Positions 49,220 through 58,688 are shown, counted from the first letter of the stretch. The stretch is DNA of 64,000 nt from Alphaproteobacteria bacterium (GCA_028822585.1 JAPKDL010000006.1:1-64000); one strand, 5' to 3'. Notes: a model not told the origin generated them from the letters alone. Made by a program: numbers and translations.

Positions 49220-50320
49220 TTACGGGCTTGTAACCGTTCACGCCCCAGCTATCTCCAACTTTCTGCCCATTGGGCCCGTTCTGGTTGGCATGTTTCTCGG
49301 GTGGCGACCCCATCGCGCATCGGTCTGCCTGGCGCTTGGTGTATTCTTATTGGTGCATTTCACCATCAGCGCCATCACCGGATGGCCGCCAGCCAATGAC
49401 GCCTTTGGCCAAGTATTTTATCCCGCCGTTACCTTTCTCCTACCGGTCAATTTTATCATACTGACGTTTCTTGCGGATCAAGATTTTTTTCACGCCGGGG
49501 CTTATTGCGCATGTTCATCATTTTGGCGCGAACTGGAGCTATTTACTGGCTCACTTTATCCAATGGACCGGCAATTGGACACACCTACCACAGCCAACGT
49601 TAATCGTATTCACAATTTCGTTCGCCGCATTGATAGAGCGTTTATTTGTAACCACGTCAGCAGAACTTATCTGCGCCCTAACGGCCAACGCCGGAACCCG
49701 TCATTTCATCGCCAACCGTTTTGTCGTCGACGCATTTCTGACTGTCGCCGTGGTGACTTTGACCCTGGACGTTATCAAGGACGCCTATCAAACCTCATTC
49801 TTTAATAAGCTAACCCGAATCCCAGAGCGGCGCGCTTATGAGCGCCATGAAATAGTTCGAAAATTGATACGCTATCTCCATCTCTGATATAGATCACTGC
49901 AAAAAATTCAACGATCCGCACGGCCATGACACTCGCAATCAAGAGCAGAAAATACTGGCGACATGGTTGGCGCAGGCCAGCGGCGGCGGGACAGCCTATC
50001 GCTACGGTGGCGAAGAATTTACGATCCTTATACTCGGCCATGACATTGAACCCGCCTATGTTTACCTAGAAGAAAGCAGGCAACAGTTCGCGCAATCAAC
50101 ATTTCATATTCACGGCAGTGTGGGCCCTAAAAAGAAACCAAAAACAAGGCCGCTGGGATACGGCGCTCCGGTTTGTCGGTGACTATTCCAATTGGATTCG
50201 CCGAACCCCAAGAGCGCGGCGACAAACCCTCAACAATAATGATGACGACTGACAAGGCCCTGTACAGAGCAAAAAATGGCGGCAACAAAGTCTCTAAATA
50301 TGGCTTATCGCACGGCCTGA
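49220..50320 (+). pseudogene. Frameshifted membrane-anchored GGDEF (diguanylate cyclase) gene
   Basis: Hydrophobic N-terminal fragments, then ISDIDHCKKFNDPHGHDT...AQASGGGTAYRYGGEEFTILILG and VTIPIGFAEPQERGDKPSTIMMTTDKALYRAKNGGNKVSKY in different frames. Confidence 0.85.
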
Positions 50321-51222
50321 TGTATCCCCTGCGCCACCGTTTGGGCGTCGACCAATGCGTGAACAACCTGCCCGCCATATTGGGAACGGGTCGCACCAAT
50401 GGCATACAAACCGTTTTGATCCGTCTGCATATCGGCGCCCACGATCAAACCTCCGTAATCATCGCGCTTAGTCGTTTCTGGGGCGAGCGTGGTTTGCGGT
50501 GCTAGCCCAACAAACGGGAAGATGCCGTCAATCGCCATCGTTTCTTCGGCGTCCAACGACTGATCATACAACCGAACGGCGTCGACCCCATCGTCCCCGA
50601 TAATTTCTCGAACATCCGTATGCACGCGCAGGCGTACATTATTCTGACCCGTAACCTTGCCGACGAAACTCTGCCGCGCCCGCGGCGCCTGCCCCCGTAG
50701 AAGAATCGTGACATTTGCGCAGACTTCCGCCAGATGTAGCGCCTCTTGAAAGGCGGCATCCCCCCCGCCCACTACCACTACATCCTTGTCCCGATAAAGG
50801 CCGCCATCGCAGAACGCGCATTGGGAAACGCCTCGCCCCATCAACGCCGCCTCCCCTGCCACATCCAGATGGCGCAACTGCGCACCTGTCGCCAGGATGA
50901 CCCGCGGAACTATCACTTCCTCGTCACCAGACACGCGCCAATAATCACCGGCTGCAGTCAATTTGGCGACCGATCCCATTTGATAATCGACAGCCGCCTC
51001 CAGGGCTGCCCCCAGCATCGCGGTGACCAAATCGGCGCCAGCTTCGCCGTTATGGTTTGGGGGGCCATCTAGCGTACCGACGTTCGTGATCAATCCACCC
51101 AACATACCATCATCAAAAAGCGCCGTCTTCAAGCCAAGGCGCGCCACTTCTGTCGCGGCTGCAAGGCCCGCAACACCCGCGCCAATAACAGCAATCTGAT
51201 GGGTAAATTCAATTTTAGACAA
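50305..51222 (-). CDS. Thioredoxin reductase-like FAD/NAD(P) disulfide reductase
   Basis: AVIGAGVAGLAAATEVARLGLKTALFDD; GRGVSQCAFCDGGLYRDKDVVVVGGGDAAFQEALHLAEVCANVTILLRG (CxxC plus NAD(P) motif). Confidence 0.93.
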   Translation of the reverse strand: MSKIEFTHQIAVIGAGVAGLAAATEVARLGLKTALFDDGMLGGLITNVGTLDGPPNHNGEAGADLVTAMLGAALEAAVDYQMGSVAKLTAAGDYWRVSGDEEVIVPRVILATGAQLRHLDVAGEAALMGRGVSQCAFCDGGLYRDKDVVVVGGGDAAFQEALHLAEVCANVTILLRGQAPRARQSFVGKVTGQNNVRLRVHTDVREIIGDDGVDAVRLYDQSLDAEETMAIDGIFPFVGLAPQTTLAPETTKRDDYGGLIVGADMQTDQNGLYAIGATRSQYGGQVVHALVDAQTVAQGIHQAVR

Positions 51223-51225
51223 AGT

Positions 51226-52278
51226 TCAGCTCCGCAAATTTCGTATGGCCCTGGTGACCGACAGGACGCCACCGCCCCAAAGCGGCAGGTAGGTCATCTT
51301 GACCCCGGCGCCGCCAGTGATGATCGGGTGAATGTCCTCCGAACTGCGCGCAACCGGACGGTTTCTAGTGAAATCGGCGACCTTGGGCATCGAGACGCTG
51401 TCCGCGTTAAACAGGAAGTCTTGAACCCGCGCCAAATCCCATCCTCGATTTCGAATTCTTTCCGCCAGTTCCGGCGGCAACAGGAAAAACTGTTCCCCCG
51501 GTTCACGGTGGCGCCCGGCACTTGCGAGCGCGCCGCCTGTCGTGAGCGCGGCGGCCATGGCAGTTAGAACCGTTTCCGGCGTATCCGCATCATCGACCGG
51601 CAAGACCTCCACCGTTCCCGAAACCGCCAACACCGTCACCGCACTTTCGTCGGCGTTGAAGCCACGGCGCACCGCCAGAGACGGCGCCAACGCATCGACC
51701 CCTTCCGCGAAACAGAAAGTATATTTGCCCGGCTGTCCCATGGTCGCCATATCACCAACCAGCGCACGCGCGCCGCCAATATTGCGCATGACCAACGCGA
51801 TGGCGCGTCCCATCGTCGCATTGGCGCGGTTGCCTGGCCCTAACATATTCGTGCCAGAATTCATGCCTAGATCTTGCGCCAGCGGGCCATGCACGACCGT
51901 CGCAATGGCGGGCGTACCGGTTGTCGTTAGAACCCCCAACAGATTAAGTTTCGGCTCCAAACAGGCCTCGGCGGCTGTTAGCACGGCGGGCAATTCCGCC
52001 GGTCGACATCCAGCCAGCACGCAATTATACGCCACCGCCGCCGCCGTAAGATTACCAAACAACGGCGGAATCATGCCATAGGATTGCGCCGGATCGGCGA
52101 CCCCTTCCAGCATAGCCTCCAGCCGTTGATGCGTCGGCAAGACCATAGGCAAGCCATCATCTAGTTCGTGTTCCGCTAACACCGCCTGCGCCTCTTCCCA
52201 CAGCACAGACTCTGAAAATAACGGGCGCCCGTCTTTATCTTCCATAACTATCAGCGGCTCGGCAGCCGTTCCGAGCAC
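51226..52278 (-). CDS. 'DGLP' family protein, uncharacterised (paralog 2 at selenoprotein locus 2)
   Basis: ELDDGLPMVLPTHQRLEAML; NCVLAGCRPAELPAVLTAAEA; NMLGPGNRANATMGRAIALVMRNIGGARALVGDMATMGQPGKYTFCFAE. Confidence 0.75.
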   Translation of the reverse strand: MLGTAAEPLIVMEDKDGRPLFSESVLWEEAQAVLAEHELDDGLPMVLPTHQRLEAMLEGVADPAQSYGMIPPLFGNLTAAAVAYNCVLAGCRPAELPAVLTAAEACLEPKLNLLGVLTTTGTPAIATVVHGPLAQDLGMNSGTNMLGPGNRANATMGRAIALVMRNIGGARALVGDMATMGQPGKYTFCFAEGVDALAPSLAVRRGFNADESAVTVLAVSGTVEVLPVDDADTPETVLTAMAAALTTGGALASAGRHREPGEQFFLLPPELAERIRNRGWDLARVQDFLFNADSVSMPKVADFTRNRPVARSSEDIHPIITGGAGVKMTYLPLWGGGVLSVTRAIRNLRS

Positions 52279-53324
52279 ACCTCGGTAAAGCCAAACGTGG
52301 GAATAAATGCTGAGTGTTTACCGGGGCCACCGGCCACAAAAATTTGTATGTCATCCGGGGACCGACCCATATGGAAATGATCATTCACAATGACTTGATC
52401 GCGCTCTGCGAAATTACTTAGGTTTTCTTCGGAAACACGGGAGATATGAACCGCCGAAGCTTCATATAATTTTTCCTGCATATCCACGATGCTCCACCCG
52501 TCACGGAACAACGTCGCCGCGTGTTCCGGACCCAAGGCGATGAGATACGGCGCTGTACCATAAAGATTGTTTGACCCGATTTGCGCAACCGTGCCCGCAA
52601 TCGTCGTCAAAAGGCCTTCACCTGTCGTGCTGCCGTGGTCATTGATGTTATGCGGCGCTTCGCATGGCAGGGCGGTGACAACATTATCACTCACCTTAAA
52701 CCCTTGCCGGGCATGGTACGGCTCCCAGGGGCTTTCCTCTTCATTTTCACCAAAACAAAACGCGTATTTAGCGGGTGAACCCTGGGTGGATCGATCCATA
52801 ACACCAGGCTTAGCGCCGCCAACGTTCAACAACGTTAATTGCAGGGCGCGGCCAATCGTGGCGTTGGATCGATGCCCCTGACCAAAACAATTGCTACCGC
52901 AATTGATATCAAGGTCGAGCCGGATGGGTCCGTTCAACATCAACATGGGCGCACAAGGGTGCGTCGTCGCCAAGGTGCCGTGTAAATTATATTCAGGTTT
53001 CAGCACCGCACGTACAGCGGACACGACCACCGGAAAATATTCCGGACGACAACCCGCCATAACCGCATTCGCGGCGATACTCGACAGCGTCGGTAAAACG
53101 CGCCGCGGCGACATGGGAAGAAAGGGTTCGTTGTCGCCACGACAAATTTCAACGAAGCGCGCAACTTTTTCTTCTGTTGGCGCAACAAGCGGAAATCCAT
53201 CACTCCAGCCTTGTTCCAAGGCGTAGTCGTTCCATTCGTCGGAATCGAGCTCATCGAACTCAATCACTTCGCTGTCTTCTGCGTCTGACATTATTCCCCT
53301 CGCCTTAATCGTAAAACTACGCAA
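52251..53324 (-). CDS. 'DGLP' family protein, uncharacterised (paralog 1 at selenoprotein locus 2)
   Basis: GWSDGFPLVAPTEEKVARFVE; NAVMAGCRPEYFPVVVSAVRAVLKPEYNLHG; NCFGQGHRSNATIGRALQLTLLNVGGAKPGVMDRSTQGSPAKYAFCFGENEEESPWEPYHARQGF. Confidence 0.78.
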   Translation of the reverse strand: MRSFTIKARGIMSDAEDSEVIEFDELDSDEWNDYALEQGWSDGFPLVAPTEEKVARFVEICRGDNEPFLPMSPRRVLPTLSSIAANAVMAGCRPEYFPVVVSAVRAVLKPEYNLHGTLATTHPCAPMLMLNGPIRLDLDINCGSNCFGQGHRSNATIGRALQLTLLNVGGAKPGVMDRSTQGSPAKYAFCFGENEEESPWEPYHARQGFKVSDNVVTALPCEAPHNINDHGSTTGEGLLTTIAGTVAQIGSNNLYGTAPYLIALGPEHAATLFRDGWSIVDMQEKLYEASAVHISRVSEENLSNFAERDQVIVNDHFHMGRSPDDIQIFVAGGPGKHSAFIPTFGFTEVCSERLPSR

Positions 53325-53388
53325 TCGCCCTCACAATCGTCATTGTAGGGACAATTACAGGGGCGACTGGAAACAAGTCTAAACACCG

Positions 53389-53916
53389 TTAAACGCTAAC
53401 GGAGTCCTTCAAATTAGAAAATGCAGTACTGATACGGTCCGCCAGTTCCGCCTCGTTCAACCCCCCAACGGGATGCTTCACGATGAGCAATTTAGGCGAC
53501 GCTTTCCGCGCCTTAGCCTGCGCCTGGACAAGCGGCAGAAAGGTTTCAGTGATAACAATATAGGTTTCAACGCCGCGATTTTCGAGTTCGATACTGTCAT
53601 GGAAACTCCACGACGAGCACGACCCTCAATCAGCAAGTGCTAGTATAGCACCCTTGTAATTCGCCGCGAGCTTATCGATCAATTCAGGCGGCGCGGGTTT
53701 CGCGGCGCTGTCCTTATACAAATAATCGATGTTATCCGTCGACCTAAACACGCCCATTTGTTTACGCACGCCATCCAATAGTTCTTGAGCGTTGGGTTTT
53801 GAATTTGAAACGATCGCAATGGGGTCCTTCGCCCAATCGACTGAAAGTGTCTTTTCCACATCGCCTGGGCCGCCAGACTCATTCTGTAGGCCAAACGATG
53901 GATTAACGATCCGCAT
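53389..53916 (-). CDS. UGSC-type selenoprotein (TGA at 53626-53628 read as selenocysteine)
   Basis: MRIVNPSFGLQNE...NYKGAILALAD-U-GSCSSWSFHDSIELENRGVETYIVITETFLPLVQAQAKARKASPKLLIVKHPVGGLNEAELADRISTAFSNLKDSVSV*. The frame after TGA is absent from the ORF track because it has no ATG. AAGGAGG before ATG at 53916. Confidence 0.85.
53596..53614 (-). promoter_or_regulatory. Candidate bacterial SECIS hairpin (locus 2)
   Basis: GUCGUGGA-GUU-UCCAUGAC, 8 bp (one G-U), GUU loop starting at +20 after UGA, same position as locus 1. Confidence 0.7.
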
Positions 53917-53993
53917 TATAATCCTCCTTCTCAACACCTCTTGTTATACTAAAGCACTGTGACACAGTCAGAAGCGCTGTTAAAGTTCAGATA

Positions 53994-55193
53994 TCAGGCT
54001 TGTCGAGGCGACCGAAGTAACGCAACGCCAACAACAACCGCTGGAATGGCACAGACGAAGAATCCAATCCGATAACTATCCGTCTGACTGAGAATCAATG
54101 AGTAGACCAATGGCATCAAAAGTGCCCCGAGTTGCCCGAAAGACAACATCCCACCAGTCACCGATGCCGCTGCCCCTTTGGGTGCCAAGCGGACTGCTTC
54201 GGCCAGTAATACGCCGTGCCAGGAAAACACCGTAGCAGTCACGCCAGATGCAACACCGCCTATCATGAGTATGGGCCAGTCTGATTCAAAAAATCCGGTC
54301 GCAGCCACCGTCACCGCCATAGCAAAAGACAGTGTAACCATCAAGGAACGCGGCGAAAAATAGGAACTGCTCAGCCATCCCCAAAGGATGCGGCCCGGCA
54401 CAGCCACTGCCGTTGCTACGGAAAACAATACTCCTGCTGCCGCCAGGCTGTGACCCAGATGCACTAAATAGACAACAAAATACGTCGTAAACATCGCTTG
54501 CAGTCCATTAAAGGCGAAACAGGCAATAGATAAATTACGCATTTCCGGTTCGCCAATAGCCAAACCAATCGTACCTTTAAAGTCTGACAGCCTAAATTTT
54601 CGTGTCATATCTTTGTCGCTGTCGAATTCTTTGTGCAACGGTTCCAACATCACAGCGAACACCGTGCAGGCCCCGGCAACAAGCAATAAGGCTCCACGCC
54701 ACCCTATCCATTCGGTGAAAAAGGGGCCGAGCAAGCCCGCAAGCAACATGCCTGAAGGGACAGCCGTCTGTTTAATCGAGAACACCAGCGGCATGTATTT
54801 AGCAGACGAATATCTACCCAACAGATGTGAGCTTGCCGGGGTCGACAACGCCGCACCGCCCGCAATGATCGCGGAGAGCCCAAACATAATCAGCGATCCG
54901 TGCGCCGCCATCGCTATGCCCGCTGACAGCGAAACCAAAGCAAACTGACTAAGCCGCAACGCTCCATAACGCAGGATAAAACTGCCGCAACCGGTTTGCA
55001 CAACCAACGCCGCCGCCGATGTCAGGCTGACATAAACGCCCAGTAAGGCGGGGTCAATTTGCAAGTCCAGAAATACCGCCGGCGCAATAATAGCGGGCAA
55101 AACCTTACCCAACGCGATGAATGTTTGCTGCACAAACATGGACCCAAGGGCCAGCAGAAGCCAATTCACAATCTTGTTTCCCTCGTGGTGCAA
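53994..55193 (-). CDS. MFS transporter
   Basis: 399 aa with about 12 hydrophobic segments; RLAPKGAAASVTGGMLSFGQLGALLMPLVYSLIL. Confidence 0.9.
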   Translation of the reverse strand: MHHEGNKIVNWLLLALGSMFVQQTFIALGKVLPAIIAPAVFLDLQIDPALLGVYVSLTSAAALVVQTGCGSFILRYGALRLSQFALVSLSAGIAMAAHGSLIMFGLSAIIAGGAALSTPASSHLLGRYSSAKYMPLVFSIKQTAVPSGMLLAGLLGPFFTEWIGWRGALLLVAGACTVFAVMLEPLHKEFDSDKDMTRKFRLSDFKGTIGLAIGEPEMRNLSIACFAFNGLQAMFTTYFVVYLVHLGHSLAAAGVLFSVATAVAVPGRILWGWLSSSYFSPRSLMVTLSFAMAVTVAATGFFESDWPILMIGGVASGVTATVFSWHGVLLAEAVRLAPKGAAASVTGGMLSFGQLGALLMPLVYSLILSQTDSYRIGFFVCAIPAVVVGVALLRSPRQA

Positions 55194-55220
55194 CCGGAAC
55201 GAATGGGAACCATCCGTATC

Positions 55221-55300
55221 GATCAGTTACCCCACTAGAACATTATGTTGATGGGTTAAATCACGAAAGGCTTGGAAACCAAGCATTTCGATCTGACCAC
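55221..55300. repeat. Dispersed hairpin element (copy 2)
   Basis: gatcagttaccccactagaacattatgttgatgggttaaatcacgaaaggcttggaaaccaagcatttcgatctgaccac; aligns with copy 1; hairpin GCTTGG-AAA-CCAAGC retained. Confidence 0.6.
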
Positions 55301-55454
55301 AATGGCCTGTGGACGATTAGGCTGGTAAACTACGGGCGGCGCAGAATTCGGGAAAGTACTAATTTTTGCATGTTTGCATAGCGTTACTTGCATGGCGCTG
55401 AGTTAGGTTTCTAGCCACAATGCGCACACTAAGAACAAGTTTGGGATTAGAAAA

Positions 55455-57002
55455 ATGTTGGATCACTCCGAGAAAAAAATAACCGGGCCAGTCATTCGCC
55501 TCAATAGTGCTGACAATGTCGTCGTCGCGCGAACCAACGTTTCCGCGGGAACGTCGCTGGATGGTTACAACATCGTATCCCGGGACAAGGCACCCGCCGG
55601 ATACAAGCTCGCCATTCGCGATATTGAAGAAGGCGAACCCATCCTTAAATACAACACCATCATCGGGTTCGCCTCCGAATTCGTCCCGGCCGGTGCCATG
55701 GTCCACAATCACAACATTTCGTTTCAGGAATTCGACCGCGATTACGCCTATTGCCGCGATTACAAACCGCTGACGCTTTTGCCCGCATTGGACCGTGCGA
55801 CCTTTGAAGGATATATGCGCGCCGATGGCCGCGCCGGGACGCGCAACTATATCGCCATCGTCTCCACGGTGAATTGTTCCGCAACCGTCGTGCATGAAAT
55901 CGCGAGCTACTTCACGCGGGAACGGATGGCGGACTACCCCAATGTGGATGGCGTCGCCGCCTTTGCTCACGCCTTGGGTTGCGGCATGGAAATGACCGGA
56001 GAGCCGATGGACTTATTGCAGCGGACTCTGGCCGGCTATATCAACCACCCTAATGTTGGCGCAGCACTGGTCATCGGCCTGGGCTGTGAACGATGTCAGG
56101 TCGGCGGACTGTTTAGCGCTCAGAAACTTACCGAAAGCCCGACCTTGCGCACCATGGTGATGCAGGAAAGCGGCGGCACGCGTAAATCCATCGAAGAAGG
56201 AATCTCGGCGGTCAAGGAAATGCTGGTCGACGCCAATAAATGTACACGCGAAACCGTATCCGCCAGCCATATCAAGGTTGGCTTGCAATGCGGTGGGTCC
56301 GATGGGTTTTCATCGATCAGCGCCAACCCCGCACTGGGCGCTGCGGTAGATTTATTGGCCAAGCATGGCGGCACGGGCATTCTATCCGAAACGCCAGAAA
56401 TTTATGGCGTCGAACACACATTAACCGCCCGCGCCGCGACGCCGGAAATTGGTAAAAAATTAATTGAACGCATTCGCTGGTGGAAAGACGACTACGCGGT
56501 GGGCCGGGACGTCCAAATTAACGGCAAGGTCAGCCCCGGCAACCAGGTCGGCGGCCTCGCTAATATCCTGGAAAAATCCCTGGGGTCCTCGATGAAAGGC
56601 GGTACCGGCCCCCTGATGGCGGTGTATAACTATGCCGACCCGGTCACCAGCAGCGGATTCGTCTTTATGGATACACCGGGATTCGACCCCGTCTCCGCTA
56701 CGGGTCAAATCGCGGGTGGCGCCAATCTGGTCGCCTTCACCAGCGGTCGCGGGTCATGCTTTGGCGCCAAACCAACGCCGTCCATCAAGCTTGCCACCAA
56801 CACACCAATGTTCCATCATTTGGAAGAAGACATGGACATCAATTGTGGAGACATCATCGACGGGGACGCGACCGTAGAGGAAGTCGGGCAACGAATCTTC
56901 GACTACTTCCTGCACATCGCATCCGGCGGGGAAAGTAAAAGCGAAGCGTTGGGGTTAGGTCGACACGAATTCGTACCTTGGCAAATCGGCATCGTTGGAT
57001 AA
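55455..57002 (+). CDS. UxaA family (altronate/galactarate) hydrolase with N-terminal SAF domain
   Basis: Full-length: SAF-like N-terminus, GYMRADGRAGTRNYIAIVSTVNCSATVVHEIA; LQCGGSDGFSSISANPALGAAVDLL. Confidence 0.92.
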   Translation: MLDHSEKKITGPVIRLNSADNVVVARTNVSAGTSLDGYNIVSRDKAPAGYKLAIRDIEEGEPILKYNTIIGFASEFVPAGAMVHNHNISFQEFDRDYAYCRDYKPLTLLPALDRATFEGYMRADGRAGTRNYIAIVSTVNCSATVVHEIASYFTRERMADYPNVDGVAAFAHALGCGMEMTGEPMDLLQRTLAGYINHPNVGAALVIGLGCERCQVGGLFSAQKLTESPTLRTMVMQESGGTRKSIEEGISAVKEMLVDANKCTRETVSASHIKVGLQCGGSDGFSSISANPALGAAVDLLAKHGGTGILSETPEIYGVEHTLTARAATPEIGKKLIERIRWWKDDYAVGRDVQINGKVSPGNQVGGLANILEKSLGSSMKGGTGPLMAVYNYADPVTSSGFVFMDTPGFDPVSATGQIAGGANLVAFTSGRGSCFGAKPTPSIKLATNTPMFHHLEEDMDINCGDIIDGDATVEEVGQRIFDYFLHIASGGESKSEALGLGRHEFVPWQIGIVG

Positions 57003-57015
57003 GCGTAAACCAAGT

Positions 57016-57336
57016 TCACTCCGACGCGTCGATTTCCTGTCCTAGCAAAATATAGCTGAACGACTTGCCATGCCCATCCAAGTTGAGCGACCCGTTAACG
57101 CCACCTTCCAACGCGTTGGTGAAGACAAAATTTAGCCCGTGCAGGTGGTCCAGCGTGTAGCGTTTCACGGAACCTTCTAATAGCCGCCCAAACGCCTGCG
57201 CCGCCCAGTCTTCCGTGCATTGCGCCTTCATGGCCGGATAATGCTTAGGATCATACGCCCACACCGAAATGCTAGAAATGTTGCCTTTGTCCCCGGCCCG
57301 CGCATGGGCGATTTCGCGCAACGTTACCTTACTCAT
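57016..57336 (-). CDS. AtuA-like C-terminal (ferredoxin-fold) domain protein
   Basis: VTLREIAHARAGDKGNISSISVWAYDPKHYPAMK...LHGLNFVFTNALEGGVNGSLNLDGHGKSFSYILLGQEI. Confidence 0.85.
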   Translation of the reverse strand: MSKVTLREIAHARAGDKGNISSISVWAYDPKHYPAMKAQCTEDWAAQAFGRLLEGSVKRYTLDHLHGLNFVFTNALEGGVNGSLNLDGHGKSFSYILLGQEIDASE

Positions 57337-58688
57337 GTGGTCAACATCTGAAATTTGGTCGGCACATTTTCACGCGCTATATAGGTCGATTCCGTATGGA
57401 CCGATGCCTGAATTTGACCGCGAAAACCACCCCCGCCCGCCGGGCCACAACACAACAGCGATTCAACTTCCCACAACAGCATTTCCGCACTTTCCTGGTT
57501 TTCAGTCCTCATGCCGACATGCAGCCGCACATCTTCGCTGTCCGGTCCAACCCCGGCTTTTGCTGTCGCCAGCAAAGATTGAACGCCGATCAAATCGCAG
57601 CGAATTTTCTCCTGCAGTCCGTGTATTTCCCGCATCCGTGTTTCAACGACTTGCGCCGCCAGACGCGCCCGGCTCGACGCCCCGGGGCCTGCATACGAGA
57701 CGCCACCTTCGGCCAACACGCCACCGTCAAAGGCTAGCGTCACCTTTAACAACTCCGGCCACTCGCGACCAGTCGCTTCGGCAATGCGAACTCGGTTCGG
57801 CGCTTCTTGATCAATATGGGTATGCGAAAAATCCGCCGTCACGTCTGGGGTAAGATACCGTTCCGGGTCGTGCACTTCGTAGAGCATCTGTTCTTTAACC
57901 GTGCGTGTATCCACCAGACCGCCCGCGCTGTCCAACTTCGTAATGACTGCCGACCCGTCGCTTTCAACTTCGGCGATGGGATAACCGCAATGCACAAGAT
58001 CCAGCACGTCCTTGCGCCCCGGATCGGCAAAATATCCCCCGGTAATCTGCATTCCGCATTCCATCAAGTGACCCACCAGCGTTCCCGCGCCCATCCGCGA
58101 CCAATCGTCACTTTCCCAACCATAATGATGGCGTAACGGCGCCAGAAACAACGAGGGATCAGCGCAACGCCCGGTGATAATAACATCGGCGCCCGCGGCC
58201 AACGCAGGCAATAACGCATCTGCGCCAATATAGGCGTTCGCGCCCACCACGGGTTTTCTGACGTCCTTCACGACGCCGTTAATTTCTGGAATTTCGGTGT
58301 TGGGCCCAATGAGATTGGAAACGTCATCGCCTTCGATAAATGCGACTTTCAAGCCTTCGATGCCCAGCGAACGCGCCACCGCGACCGTCCGTTCCGCCGC
58401 CATTGAAGGGTTGGCGACGCCCATGTTTGTTATAATTTTCACACCATGCTTGACCGCCAGCGGCAACACCGCGCGCATTCGAATTTCAAGCTGCTTGTTA
58501 TAACCTTTGGCCGGGTCAGCCATGCGGTCCCGATGACCGAACGCCAGCGTCCGCTCCCCGACACATTCGAAGATTATGTAGTCGAGATTACCTTCCTCGA
58601 TCAGTTTGAGCGCCGGGTCCAATCGATCTGAGGAAAACCCCGCGCCTGTTCCAATTCGCACTGTCATTCTAAAATTCTCCTCCCCCAC
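57333..58688 (-). CDS. AtuA family acyclic terpene utilisation / DUF1446-like protein
   Basis: VRIGTGAGFSSDRLDPALKLIEEGNLDYIIFECVGERTLAFGHRDRMADPAKGYN; VIITGRCADPSLFLAPLRHHYGW. Confidence 0.9.
   Translation of the reverse strand: MGEENFRMTVRIGTGAGFSSDRLDPALKLIEEGNLDYIIFECVGERTLAFGHRDRMADPAKGYNKQLEIRMRAVLPLAVKHGVKIITNMGVANPSMAAERTVAVARSLGIEGLKVAFIEGDDVSNLIGPNTEIPEINGVVKDVRKPVVGANAYIGADALLPALAAGADVIITGRCADPSLFLAPLRHHYGWESDDWSRMGAGTLVGHLMECGMQITGGYFADPGRKDVLDLVHCGYPIAEVESDGSAVITKLDSAGGLVDTRTVKEQMLYEVHDPERYLTPDVTADFSHTHIDQEAPNRVRIAEATGREWPELLKVTLAFDGGVLAEGGVSYAGPGASSRARLAAQVVETRMREIHGLQEKIRCDLIGVQSLLATAKAGVGPDSEDVRLHVGMRTENQESAEMLLWEVESLLCCGPAGGGGFRGQIQASVHTESTYIARENVPTKFQMLTT

Noticed and set aside
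49471-49887. ORFs 49290..49805 and 49471..49887 as two separate membrane proteins
   Set aside because: They are alternate frames of one hydrophobic N-terminal region followed by GGDEF pieces; best explained as one decayed gene.
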